A stretch of 32,972 nucleotides of DNA from DATGWF01 sp035299585 (GTDB taxonomy: Bacteria > Actinomycetota > Actinomycetes > Actinomycetales > Microbacteriaceae). This document shows positions 15,653 to 23,653 of this stretch, piece by piece; the stretch's first letter is position 1, and each line of letters begins with the position of its first letter. The notes beneath the pieces are model-generated. The model was given only the letters and a program-made list of their open reading frames with translations. It was not told where the DNA came from and did no database searches. The position numbers were made by a program, and so were the translations under genes. The stretch covers positions 1-32,972 of the forward strand of contig DATGWF010000096.1 of NCBI GenBank assembly GCA_035299585.1, read 5' to 3'.

Positions 15653-16758
15653 CGTGCTGCCTCCGCGGCGAGAGCCACATCGTCGAGCAGTTCGTTCCAG
15701 GATGCGATGAACTTCTCGACGCCCTCGCGCTCGAGCGTCGCGGTCACGTCACCGTAGGAGACGTGAACGGCGGCAAGCCGGGCGAGCACATCGCGTGCGT
15801 CAGCGACGAATGGGCGAACCGAATCTGCGGGAGTCTCGCCGTGGTCGGCGAAGGCGGCGAGGGTCTTCTCTGGCATCGTGTTCACGACGTGCGGAGCGAC
15901 GAGTCCGGAGACGTAGAGCGTGTCGGGAAGGTTCGGGTCTTTGACACCGGTCGACGCCCAGAGTGGACGCTGCACGTTGGCACCGGCCTCGAGCAGGGTC
16001 TTGGCACGTTCTCCGGCGAACTCCGTCTCAAAGAGCTCGTACGCGAGCCGCGCATTGGCAAGTCCGGCCAGGCCGGTCAAAGCGAGCGCTTCCTCGGAAC
16101 CGATTTCCTGCAGTCGGCGGTCGATCTCGGTGTCGACACGCGAGACGAAGAACGACGCGACCGAATGAATCGTCGACAGGTCGATGCCCGCGGCGCGAGC
16201 CCGCTCCAATCCGTCCAGGTAGGCCGAGATGACATCGCGGTATCGGTCAAGCGAGAAGATGAGCGTCACGTTGACACTGATGCCCTCGGCGATAACGTCG
16301 GCAATCGCGCTGAGACCCTCCTCGGTCGCCGGAATCTTGATCATGGCGTTGGGTCGGTCGACCTTCGCCCACAGCGCCTTCGCCTGCGCGACCGTTCCGG
16401 CGGCGTCATGCGCGAGTCCCGGCTCGACCTCGATGGACACGCGACCGTTGAAGCCTGCCGACTGTGCGTACACGCCGCGGAAGAGGTCGCATGCGGAAGT
16501 GACGTCGCTCGTCGTGAGCTCGAACACGATGTCGGTGACGCTCGCACCGCTCTGCGCGAGTGGTCGCAACTGGGAAGCGTAGGCCTCACCGTTCTTGAGA
16601 GCGCCGGCGAAGATGGTGGGGTTCGTCGTCACGCCGACAACGTTCCACTCCTCGATGAGCCCGGCGAGATTGCCGGTGCTGATGCGGTTACGGGACAGAT
16701 CGTCGAGCCAGATGCTGACGCCAGCGTCCGAGAGTGCTTGCGTGTGTGTGTTGGTCAT
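15649..16758 (-). CDS. tal: Transaldolase
   Basis: Transaldolase moves a dihydroxyacetone unit between sugar phosphates in the non-oxidative pentose phosphate branch. The ATG at 16758 gives 369 residues; the open frame extends far upstream inside tkt but only the short form matches the family. Family motifs are SIWLDDLSRNRI, GVTTNPTIF and the Schiff-base lysine Lys141 in MIKIPAT, then VNVTLIFS, VASFFVSRVD and the RPLWASTGVKDP block. The length and the GVTTNPTIF and RPLWASTG motifs fit the actinobacterial two-gene tkt-tal arrangement. The ribosome binding site is weak (CGAGA). Only 11 bases separate it from the tkt stop, so it is co-transcribed with tkt. Confidence 0.97.
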   Translation of the reverse strand: MTNTHTQALSDAGVSIWLDDLSRNRISTGNLAGLIEEWNVVGVTTNPTIFAGALKNGEAYASQLRPLAQSGASVTDIVFELTTSDVTSACDLFRGVYAQSAGFNGRVSIEVEPGLAHDAAGTVAQAKALWAKVDRPNAMIKIPATEEGLSAIADVIAEGISVNVTLIFSLDRYRDVISAYLDGLERARAAGIDLSTIHSVASFFVSRVDTEIDRRLQEIGSEEALALTGLAGLANARLAYELFETEFAGERAKTLLEAGANVQRPLWASTGVKDPNLPDTLYVSGLVAPHVVNTMPEKTLAAFADHGETPADSVRPFVADARDVLARLAAVHVSYGDVTATLEREGVEKFIASWNELLDDVALAAEAAR

Positions 16759-16769
16759 GGTGTCTCGAT

Positions 16770-18863
16770 TCAGTGGGCGGCGAGGGACTCGTGGGCGGCC
16801 GCAACGACCGCGTCGGTGGTGATGCCGAACTTGGCGAACAGGGTCTGGTAATCGGCAGACGCTCCAAAGTGGTCGATTCCAACGGCTCGGCCACGCGAGC
16901 CGAGGTATCGATACCAGCTCAGGCGGGAACCCGCTTCGACGCTCACTCGAGCGGTCACGGTGCTCGGCAACACCGACTCGCGGTAGGTCGCCGACTGCTC
17001 GTCGAACCATTCCAGGCAGGGCGCCGAGACGACGCGCGCATTCACGCCCTCGCTCGCGAGTCGCTCGCGTGCCTCGACCGCGAGCTGCACTTCCGATCCG
17101 GTCGCGATGAGGATGACGTCGGGCGAACCGCTCGGCGCCTCTGCGAGAACGTACGCGCCGCGGGCGACGTGCCGCGCCGAGGCGAGTGTGTCTCCCGACG
17201 CTTCGCCCGAACCGCGTTCGAAGGTGGGCACGGCCTGACGCGTGAGCGCGATGCCGACCGGTCCACCGTGACGTCGGAGCGACTCGAGCCATGCCCAGGC
17301 GGTTTCGTTTGCATCCGCCGGGCGCACGATGGCAAGGTTCGGGATGGCCCGTAGGGAAGCGAGTTGCTCGATGGGCTGATGGGTCGGGCCGTCTTCGCCG
17401 AGCGCGATGGAATCGTGGGTCCAGACGAAAATGGGCGCGACGCCCATGAGTGCCGCGAGTCGCACCGCGGGGCGCATGTAGTCACTGAAAATCAGGAACG
17501 TGCCGCCGAACGGTCGCGTCGGGCCGTGCAGGGCGATGCCGTTGAGGATGGCGCCCATGGCGTGCTCGCGGATGCCGAAGTGCAGCACGCGACCGGCGGG
17601 GGAGGCCTGCCACTCGTGCGTCGACCACTTGGCCGGCACAAAGCTTCCGGCGCCGGTGATGGTCGTGAGGTTGGACTCGGCGAGGTCTGCGGAACCGCCC
17701 CACATTTCGGGCAACTTGGCGGCCAGTGCGTTGATGACTTTTCCTGAGGCTGCACGGGTTGCGACAGCCGTACCGGCTTCGAATACGGGGAGCGCGGCCT
17801 CGATGTCTGCCGGCAGTTCGTGCGCCTCGAGGCGAGCGAGCAGTGCGGCACGCTCGGGCTCGCGGGACTGCCACTCGGCGAAGGCCGTGTTCCAGGCGGC
17901 GTGATCGGCGGCCGCGCGTTCCGCGAGAGCCCGTGTGTGCGCGATGACATCGTCGGCGACGACGAACGATTCGTTCGGGTCGAAGCCGAGCACGCGCTTC
18001 GTTGCGGCGAGTTCCTCGGCTCCGAGGGCGGAACCGTGAATTTTGCCGGTGTTTTGCTTGCCGGGAGCCGGCCAACCGATGATGGTTCGGAGCACGATGA
18101 GTGAAGGACGCTCAGTTTCAAACTGGGCAGCGGTGATGGCGTCGAAGAGTTCTGGGACGTCCTCGTGGTACTCGCCGTTCTTCTTCCAATCGACCACCTG
18201 GACGTGCCAACCGTAGGCGCGGTACCGGGCAGCGACATCCTCGGAGAAGGCGATGTTGGTGTCGTCCTCGATCGAAATCTGGTTCGAGTCGTAAATGGCG
18301 ATGAGGTTACCCAGCTGCTGGTGACCCGCGAGCGAGGACGCTTCCGCTGTCACGCCCTCTTGCAGGTCGCCGTCGCCCGCGATGACGTAGACAAAGTGGT
18401 CAAACGGTGACGAGCCGGTCGGAGCGTTCGGGTCGAACAATTCACGTTCGTAGCGGGCCGCGTAGGCGAAACCGACCGCCGAGGCAAGGCCTTGGCCGAG
18501 CGGGCCGGTGGTGATTTCGACGCCCTTGGTGTGGCCGAACTCGGGGTGCCCGGGAGTCTTCGATCCCCACGTGCGCAACGCCTCGAGATCGGGAAGCTCG
18601 AGACCGAAGCCGCCGAGGTACAGCTGAACGTACTGGGTCAGGGAGGAGTGGCCGACCGAGAGGATGAATCGGTCACGTCCGAGCCAATCGGTGTCACGGG
18701 GATCGTGCCGCATGACGCGCTGGTAGAGCAGGTACGCCGCCGGCGCGAGACTCATGGCCGTTCCCGGGTGGCCGTTTCCGACCTTTTCGACGGCGTCAGC
18801 CGCGAGAACGCGGGCGGTGTCGACCGCTCGCTTGTCGAGTTCGGTCCAGTCCAATTCGGCCAC
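16770..18863 (-). CDS. tkt: Transketolase
   Basis: Transketolase transfers two-carbon units between sugar phosphates using thiamine diphosphate. It is 697 residues, the usual length, with a GTG start preceded by AGGGGA. Motifs in order: GNGHPGTAMSLAP (substrate His), GPLGQGLASAVG, the thiamine diphosphate/Mg motif beginning GDGDLQEG and ending in DSNQ, HGSALG, the pyrimidine-domain FGIREHAMG with the catalytic Glu, HDSIALGEDGPTHQPIEQ, and a C-terminal domain ending in FGxSADYQTLFAKFGIT. It is the first gene of the six-gene pentose phosphate operon, and the leader upstream contains an unusual terminator-like hairpin. Nothing suggests damage or transfer. Confidence 0.98.
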   Translation of the reverse strand: MAELDWTELDKRAVDTARVLAADAVEKVGNGHPGTAMSLAPAAYLLYQRVMRHDPRDTDWLGRDRFILSVGHSSLTQYVQLYLGGFGLELPDLEALRTWGSKTPGHPEFGHTKGVEITTGPLGQGLASAVGFAYAARYERELFDPNAPTGSSPFDHFVYVIAGDGDLQEGVTAEASSLAGHQQLGNLIAIYDSNQISIEDDTNIAFSEDVAARYRAYGWHVQVVDWKKNGEYHEDVPELFDAITAAQFETERPSLIVLRTIIGWPAPGKQNTGKIHGSALGAEELAATKRVLGFDPNESFVVADDVIAHTRALAERAAADHAAWNTAFAEWQSREPERAALLARLEAHELPADIEAALPVFEAGTAVATRAASGKVINALAAKLPEMWGGSADLAESNLTTITGAGSFVPAKWSTHEWQASPAGRVLHFGIREHAMGAILNGIALHGPTRPFGGTFLIFSDYMRPAVRLAALMGVAPIFVWTHDSIALGEDGPTHQPIEQLASLRAIPNLAIVRPADANETAWAWLESLRRHGGPVGIALTRQAVPTFERGSGEASGDTLASARHVARGAYVLAEAPSGSPDVILIATGSEVQLAVEARERLASEGVNARVVSAPCLEWFDEQSATYRESVLPSTVTARVSVEAGSRLSWYRYLGSRGRAVGIDHFGASADYQTLFAKFGITTDAVVAAAHESLAAH

Positions 18864-18904
18864 GAAATCCCCTGTCGCTCTGGGCGGCTTCGAGTGAAGC
18901 GCTG

Positions 18905-18937
18905 AAAAAAATGCGCGAGAAGAACCCTTCTGCGCGC
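18905..18937 (-). terminator. Intrinsic terminator-like hairpin in the tkt leader (attenuator candidate)
   Basis: On the minus strand a hairpin (18937 down to 18913) with two stem parts, GCGCG/CGCGC and AGAAG/CTTCT separated by one bulged base, is followed directly by seven T (18911 down to 18905): the classical form of an intrinsic terminator. It lies 42 bases before the tkt start, and no minus-strand gene ends nearby, so it sits inside the operon's own leader. GAAGCGC (18942 down to 18936) can pair instead with GCGCTTC (18902 down to 18896), which would disrupt the terminator stem. Sequence facts; attenuation is inference. Confidence 0.6.
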
Positions 18938-18944
18938 GCTTCCC

Positions 18945-18950
18945 AGTATA
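18945..18950 (-). promoter_or_regulatory. Candidate -10 box of the tkt operon
   Basis: TATACT on the minus strand is a strong -10 match. It lies 7 bases upstream of the terminator-like hairpin, so the transcript would begin at the foot of that hairpin. No good -35 is seen at 16-19 bases (GGCCTC or neighbours), so an activator or extended recognition may be needed. Confidence 0.45.
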
Positions 18951-18975
18951 GGCAAGTGCCCATGCGAGAGGCCGA

Positions 18976-19005
18976 TGTGACGCGGCGTGATTCGCGCCCT
19001 AGGCT
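18976..19005 (+). promoter_or_regulatory. Candidate ctaB promoter
   Basis: TGTGAC (18976-18981) and TAGGCT (19000-19005) form a -35/-10 pair with an 18-base spacer and the -10 fits the actinobacterial TANNNT pattern. Transcription would start near 19011, about 19 bases before the ctaB ATG, leaving a short leader with GAAGGA at 19021-19026. It is back to back with the tkt promoter. Confidence 0.5.
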
Positions 19006-19029
19006 AGAGCTATCGGAAGCGAAGGAATC

Positions 19030-19944
19030 ATGAGCACGTTGACCACCCCAGCCCAAACTGCAGGAGTGATTCGTCGCAAGGCACGTGCCTATTTCGCACT
19101 CACGAAGCCACGCGTCATCGAATTACTCCTCGTGGTAACGGTTCCGACCATGATTCTCGCTGAGCGCGGTCTACCGAACCTCGGGCTCGTCCTTGCCACC
19201 CTCGTCGGTGGTGCCATGAGCGCAGGTTCCGCTGGAGCATTCAACTGCTACATCGACCGCGAGGCCGACCGCCTCATGAAGCGCACATCGAAGCGTCCGC
19301 TCGTGACCGGTGAGGTGAGCGATCGGGAGGCGCTCATCTTCGCGACCGTGCTTGGGCTGGTTTCGATTGCCTGGCTGTGGGCGTTCACAAACGCGCTTGC
19401 GGCGGCTCTCTCGTTCGCCGCGATTCTGCTCTACGTGGTGTTCTACAGCATCGTGCTCAAGCGTCGCACCGCGCAGAACATCATTTGGGGTGGCGTGGCG
19501 GGATGCATGCCGGTGCTGATCGGCTGGGCCGCGGTGACGAACACGCTCGATTGGGCGCCGTTCGTGCTGTTTCTCGTCATCTTCCTCTGGACACCGCCGC
19601 ACTACTGGCCGCTGTCAATGAAGTATCGCGACGACTACGCTGCGGCCGGCATCCCGATGCTCGCGGTCGTGCGTGGTCGGGCGCAGGTGGGACTGCAGGT
19701 CATTCTGTATGCCTGGGCAACCGTCGCGGCTTCGCTCCTGCTCGTACCGGTTGCCGGGATGTCCTGGCTGTACGCCACCGCCGCAATCGCGGCTGGCGCG
19801 TGGTTCATCTGGGAAACGCACCGGCTCTATCAGCGCGCACTCCGGCAGGATGATGCGGCACCCATGCGGGTGTTTCACGGCTCGATTGGCTACTTGACGC
19901 TCGTCTTCCTCGCGGTCGCCATCGATCCGCTGCTGCCGATGTAG
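19030..19944 (+). CDS. ctaB: Heme o synthase (protoheme IX farnesyltransferase)
   Basis: CtaB is a membrane UbiA-type prenyltransferase that adds a farnesyl group to heme b, giving heme o, the first step toward heme a for cytochrome aa3 oxidase. The 304-residue protein has about nine membrane segments. The two aspartate-rich prenyl-diphosphate sites are present: Asn72, Asp76, Asp80 in NCYIDREAD, with the adjoining MKRTSKRPL, and YRDDYAAAGIPML in the second half. WTPPHYWPLS is another family hallmark. The ATG has GAAGGA close upstream. It is transcribed divergently from tkt, a conserved actinobacterial arrangement, and convergently with ctaA, which acts on its product. Confidence 0.98.
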   Translation: MSTLTTPAQTAGVIRRKARAYFALTKPRVIELLLVVTVPTMILAERGLPNLGLVLATLVGGAMSAGSAGAFNCYIDREADRLMKRTSKRPLVTGEVSDREALIFATVLGLVSIAWLWAFTNALAAALSFAAILLYVVFYSIVLKRRTAQNIIWGGVAGCMPVLIGWAAVTNTLDWAPFVLFLVIFLWTPPHYWPLSMKYRDDYAAAGIPMLAVVRGRAQVGLQVILYAWATVAASLLLVPVAGMSWLYATAAIAAGAWFIWETHRLYQRALRQDDAAPMRVFHGSIGYLTLVFLAVAIDPLLPM

Positions 19945-19954
19945 GCGGCCGTTT

Positions 19955-20845
19955 TCAGTCGGCGGTCGCGGGCTGCTTGAGCTTCATGATGAGTACGGTC
20001 ATCACGGCTGCGAGCACCACCGCGAGCACCATGTGAATACCCACGAGCAGGATCGGCAATCCGGTCCGGGCTTGCCAGAGGCCGACGACAATCTGCACCC
20101 CGATCACACCGAGCACGGCGAGCGACCAGTTCCGCACTGCCGGGGCTCCGCGCAGCGACCACAGCACGAGCGCGACCGCTCCGGCGAGGCTTGCATAGGC
20201 GGGCCATGAGTGAACGTGTTGGAGGAACTCGGCGTTGAAGCCGTTCCGTCCGGCATTCGGGTCGCCGGAGTGCGGTCCTGCACCCGTTGTGAGCACTCCA
20301 AAGGTGACGGTGATCGCAATGGCCGCACTCGTGAGGTGGGCGAGAATCGCGTAGCGCGCGGGGACAACGAGCTCGCGCTTGCCCGGAGCCGCGCGAAGCC
20401 GGACAAGATAGGCCGCCGTGATGCACACGAGAATGAGCGAAACGATGTAGTGGAATCCGACGATCGTCGGATTGAGCTTCACGAGCACCGTGATCCCACC
20501 CACGATCGCCTGAGCGATGATGCCGAGCAGCACGATTCGGGCGAGGGCCCACAGGTCGCGGCGTTGCTTCCGGACGCGCCAGGTGAACACCAGCACGACG
20601 AGCGCAGCGATGAGCAGGACGCCCGTGAGCGTGCGGTTTCCAAACTCGATGATGCCGTGGATGCCCATCTCCGGCGTGCTCACGACGGAACTCCCGACAC
20701 AGGTCGGCCAGGTTGGACAGCCGAGGCCCGATCCGGTGAGCCGAACGGCACCTCCGGTGCCGACGATGAGGATGTTCGCTAGAAACGAAATCCAAGCGGC
20801 GATAGTGAAACGACGGGGGAGCACTACTGGCGCGGCGGAACCCAC
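19955..20845 (-). CDS. ctaA: Heme A synthase (CtaA/Cox15)
   Basis: CtaA oxidises the C8 methyl of heme o to the formyl group of heme a at the membrane. The GTG at 20845 is preferred because GGAGG lies 4 bases upstream; the open frame to a TTG at 20932 would add 29 charged, unrelated residues. The 296-residue product has about eight membrane segments. Visible motifs are the first-loop cysteine pair in GLGCPTWPTC (Cys43, Cys49), the EFGNR motif with the essential Glu, and the histidines in HYIVSL, HVHSW and GIHM that ligate the hemes. TTGAGPHSGD is also typical. It ends 10 bases from the ctaB stop, so the two heme genes face each other with almost no space for terminators. Confidence 0.96.
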   Translation of the reverse strand: MGSAAPVVLPRRFTIAAWISFLANILIVGTGGAVRLTGSGLGCPTWPTCVGSSVVSTPEMGIHGIIEFGNRTLTGVLLIAALVVLVFTWRVRKQRRDLWALARIVLLGIIAQAIVGGITVLVKLNPTIVGFHYIVSLILVCITAAYLVRLRAAPGKRELVVPARYAILAHLTSAAIAITVTFGVLTTGAGPHSGDPNAGRNGFNAEFLQHVHSWPAYASLAGAVALVLWSLRGAPAVRNWSLAVLGVIGVQIVVGLWQARTGLPILLVGIHMVLAVVLAAVMTVLIMKLKQPATAD

Positions 20846-21059
20846 GAATCCTCCTCGAATTGCGAACCTCGCGATGGCCGGCCCCGGGCGGAAACCCGAT
20901 AGACTGAACCGGCGAATCAGTTCGCGGACCAACTGTTCGTCACCAGTCTAGGTCCGCATGTTCCTCACGCAGCATCACATCACCGCCGCGCACTCCTCGG
21001 TGTGCGGTAGGGAATGAGCCGGACTGATATCCGGTTGTTGGAGAGGGTAGAGGAGACAC
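20846..21059. promoter_or_regulatory. Divergent ctaA/sufB regulatory region with two hairpins before sufB
   Basis: The 214-base region between ctaA (-) and sufB (+) holds no gene that I can support. Near sufB are two dyads: CCGCGCAC (20986-20993) with GTGTGCGG (21000-21007), 8 pairs with one G-T, and CCGGA (21019-21023) with TCCGG (21030-21034). They lie directly before the sufB ribosome binding site AGGAG (21051-21055) and could be operator sites or leader structures. TAGACT on the minus strand (20945-20950) is a possible ctaA -10 box; no convincing -35 was found for either gene. Confidence 0.35.
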
Positions 21060-22478
21060 ATGTCCGAAGTGCTCATTGACCGGCCCGAACTCGAGGGGCT
21101 CGGTCAGTATGAATTTGGCTGGCACGACTCAGACGCCGCGGGCGCTTCCGCTCGACGTGGGTTGAGCGAAGACGTCGTTCGTGACATCTCTCGTCTCAAG
21201 AACGAGCCGGAGTGGATGCTGCAGCGTCGTTTGCGTGCGCTCGAGCTGTTCGGCAAGAAGCCGATGCCAGCGTGGGGCGCCGATCTCAGCGAAATCGACT
21301 TCGACAACATCAAGTACTTCGTCCGCTCGACCGAGCGACAGGCAACCAGCTGGGAAGAGCTCCCCGAAGACATCAAGAACACCTACGAACGCCTTGGCAT
21401 TCCTGAGGCAGAGCGCCAGCGCCTCGTCGCGGGCGTTGCAGCGCAGTACGAGTCCGAGGTGGTCTACCACCAGATTCGCGAGGACCTCGAGGCGCAGGGT
21501 GTGATCTTCCTCGACACCGACACCGCGCTCAAGGAACACCCGGAGATTTTCGAGGAATACTTCGGCACGGTGATCCCCTCGGGCGACAATAAGTTCGCCG
21601 CACTGAACACCGCCGTGTGGTCGGGTGGATCGTTTGTGTACGTCCCCAAGGGCGTCCACGTCGAAATTCCGCTCCAGGCCTATTTCCGCATCAACACAGA
21701 GAACATGGGCCAGTTTGAGCGCACGCTCATCATCGCCGACGAAGACAGCTACGTGCACTACATCGAGGGCTGCACCGCGCCGATCTACCAGAGTGACTCG
21801 CTGCACTCAGCGGTCGTCGAAATCATCGTGAAGAAGGGCGCTCGCGTCCGCTACACCACCATCCAGAACTGGTCGACCAACGTCTACAACCTCGTCACCA
21901 AGCGCGCTGTCGCCCACGAGGGCGCCACCATGGAGTGGGTCGACGGCAACATCGGTTCAAAGGTCACCATGAAGTACCCGTCCATCTACCTCATGGGCGA
22001 GCACGCGAAGGGCGAGACCCTGTCGGTCGCCTTTGCCGGTCCCGGGCAACACCAGGACGCCGGAGCGAAGATGATTCACATGGCCCCGTACACGCAGTCG
22101 TCGATCGTGTCCAAGTCCATTGCTCGCGGTGGCGGGCGCGCCGGCTATCGCGGCGAGGTTCGAGTCGACGCCAACGCGCACCACTCCGCGAACACCGTTC
22201 GCTGCGACGCGCTCTTGGTCGACACGATTTCACGCTCCGACACCTACCCGGCCATCGACATCCGCGTCGACGACGTGCAGCTCGGTCACGAGGCAACCGT
22301 CTCCCGGGTGAGCGAAGAGCAGCTGTTCTACCTGCAATCACGAGGCATCGAAGAAGATGAAGCGATGGCCATGATTGTCCGTGGCTTCATTGAACCCATC
22401 GCGCGCGAACTGCCGATGGAGTACGCCATGGAACTCAACAAGCTCATCGAAATGGGCATGGAAGGATCGGTGGGCTAA
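21060..22478 (+). CDS. sufB: Fe-S cluster assembly scaffold SufB
   Basis: SufB is the scaffold protein of the SUF machinery on which iron-sulfur clusters are built, forming a SufB-SufC2-SufD complex. The 472-residue length is typical. Family blocks include the SGGSFVYVPKGVHVEIPLQAYFR region, EDSYVHYIEGCTAP, and the C-terminal core with VRCDALLVDTIS, where the cysteine aligns with the important scaffold Cys of E. coli SufB, followed by LGHEATVSRVSEEQLFY and SRGI. The ATG is preceded by AGGAG at 21051-21055. It opens an operon continued by sufD, a Rieske ferredoxin, sufC and a SufT-like gene. A SufR repressor gene, often placed ahead of sufB in actinobacteria, is not present here. Confidence 0.98.
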   Translation: MSEVLIDRPELEGLGQYEFGWHDSDAAGASARRGLSEDVVRDISRLKNEPEWMLQRRLRALELFGKKPMPAWGADLSEIDFDNIKYFVRSTERQATSWEELPEDIKNTYERLGIPEAERQRLVAGVAAQYESEVVYHQIREDLEAQGVIFLDTDTALKEHPEIFEEYFGTVIPSGDNKFAALNTAVWSGGSFVYVPKGVHVEIPLQAYFRINTENMGQFERTLIIADEDSYVHYIEGCTAPIYQSDSLHSAVVEIIVKKGARVRYTTIQNWSTNVYNLVTKRAVAHEGATMEWVDGNIGSKVTMKYPSIYLMGEHAKGETLSVAFAGPGQHQDAGAKMIHMAPYTQSSIVSKSIARGGGRAGYRGEVRVDANAHHSANTVRCDALLVDTISRSDTYPAIDIRVDDVQLGHEATVSRVSEEQLFYLQSRGIEEDEAMAMIVRGFIEPIARELPMEYAMELNKLIEMGMEGSVG

Positions 22479-22480
22479 CC

Positions 22481-23653
22481 GTGTCAACCGCTCTCCCGAC
22501 CGAGGCTCAGCACGGGCTCTCGGCTCACTCCCACGGTGCAGGCGTGCCGGTGCAAACACGTTCCGAGCGTTTCCGTTCGCGCAACGTCTCGGACTTTGCC
22601 AGCGTGACTGGCCGCGAGGCCGAGTGGAAGCTCTCGCCGGTAGCGCAGTTCCGCGATCTGCTGGACGACTCGCTCGATGGAACGGCGCTGCCGGTTGAAA
22701 CTGAGCTCGCCGAGGGCGTCACCGTCTCCACGATTCCGCTCGATGACTCGCGTATTACCCGGGCAGGCTTGCCGGAAGATCGCGCGAGCGCCAACGCGCT
22801 GAGCTCCGTGGCGGAGGCGACACTCGTGACGGTCTCGAGCGAAGACGCCGGGACGAGCATCGTCCGCCGCGTCGGTCTCGGCGGCCAGGCGCGTGCCGCG
22901 CACACCGTCATTGAGGCACGCCCGAACGCTCGCGGTCTGGTCGTGCTCGAAGGACAGGGGGCGGCGCGCTTGAGCGAGAACGTCGAAATCCTGGTTGGTG
23001 AAGGCGCCGATTTGACGGTCGTCTCGCTGCAGAACTGGGACGACGAGGCCGTTCACCTCTCGAGCCACTTTGCCCGCATTGCTCGCGACGCCAAGCTCAC
23101 CCACATTGTGGTTTCGCTCGGTGGCCGCATCGTACGCGTCAATCCGTCGAGCCATCTCGCCGAACCCGGCGCAGATGTCGAGTCGCTCGGCTTGTACTTC
23201 TCGGACGCGGGACAACACCTTGAGCAGCAGGTGTTCGTGCACCACGATGCCCCGCACACCAAGAGTCGCGTCACCTACAAGGGCGCGCTTCAGGGCGAGG
23301 GGGCACGTTCCGTGTGGATTGGTGACGTGCTCATTGGCCGGGACGCAACCGGCACGGATTCGTACGAGCAGAACCGCAACCTGGTCTTGACCGACGGCAC
23401 GCGCGCCGACTCGATTCCGAACCTCGAAATCGAGACCGGCGACATTGAGGGCGCCGGCCACGCGAGTGCGACGGGTCGTTTCGACGACGAGCAACTGTTC
23501 TACCTGCAGGCCCGCGGTATCGAAGAAGACGAGGCCCGTCGCCTCGTCGTGCGCGGATTCCTGAACGAAATCGTGCAGCGCATCCCCGACGAGGCTCTGC
23601 AAGAGCGTCTCGGTGCGGCCCTGGAAGCAGAACTGCAGGGGGTCCGGTCATGA
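22481..23653 (+). CDS. sufD: Fe-S cluster assembly protein SufD
   Basis: SufD is a SufB paralogue that completes the SufBC2D complex and is needed for iron acquisition during cluster assembly. The 390-residue protein has the beta-helix core with the motif SDAGQHLEQQVFVHHDAPHT, the SRVTYKGAL strand and the C-terminal DDEQLFYLQARGIEEDEA block, which resembles the end of SufB. The GTG start is 2 bases after the sufB stop. Its TGA overlaps the start of the ferredoxin gene by four bases (ATGA, 23650-23653), showing tight translational coupling inside the suf operon. Confidence 0.97.
   Translation: MSTALPTEAQHGLSAHSHGAGVPVQTRSERFRSRNVSDFASVTGREAEWKLSPVAQFRDLLDDSLDGTALPVETELAEGVTVSTIPLDDSRITRAGLPEDRASANALSSVAEATLVTVSSEDAGTSIVRRVGLGGQARAAHTVIEARPNARGLVVLEGQGAARLSENVEILVGEGADLTVVSLQNWDDEAVHLSSHFARIARDAKLTHIVVSLGGRIVRVNPSSHLAEPGADVESLGLYFSDAGQHLEQQVFVHHDAPHTKSRVTYKGALQGEGARSVWIGDVLIGRDATGTDSYEQNRNLVLTDGTRADSIPNLEIETGDIEGAGHASATGRFDDEQLFYLQARGIEEDEARRLVVRGFLNEIVQRIPDEALQERLGAALEAELQGVRS

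Noticed and set aside
16740..16752. TG dinucleotide run in tal
   Set aside because: It encodes the ordinary tal N-terminus (Asn-Thr-His-Thr) and is too short to be a meaningful repeat.
20846..20932. Longer ctaA start at a TTG
   Set aside because: The GTG at 20845 has GGAGG at proper spacing and gives the normal N-terminus.
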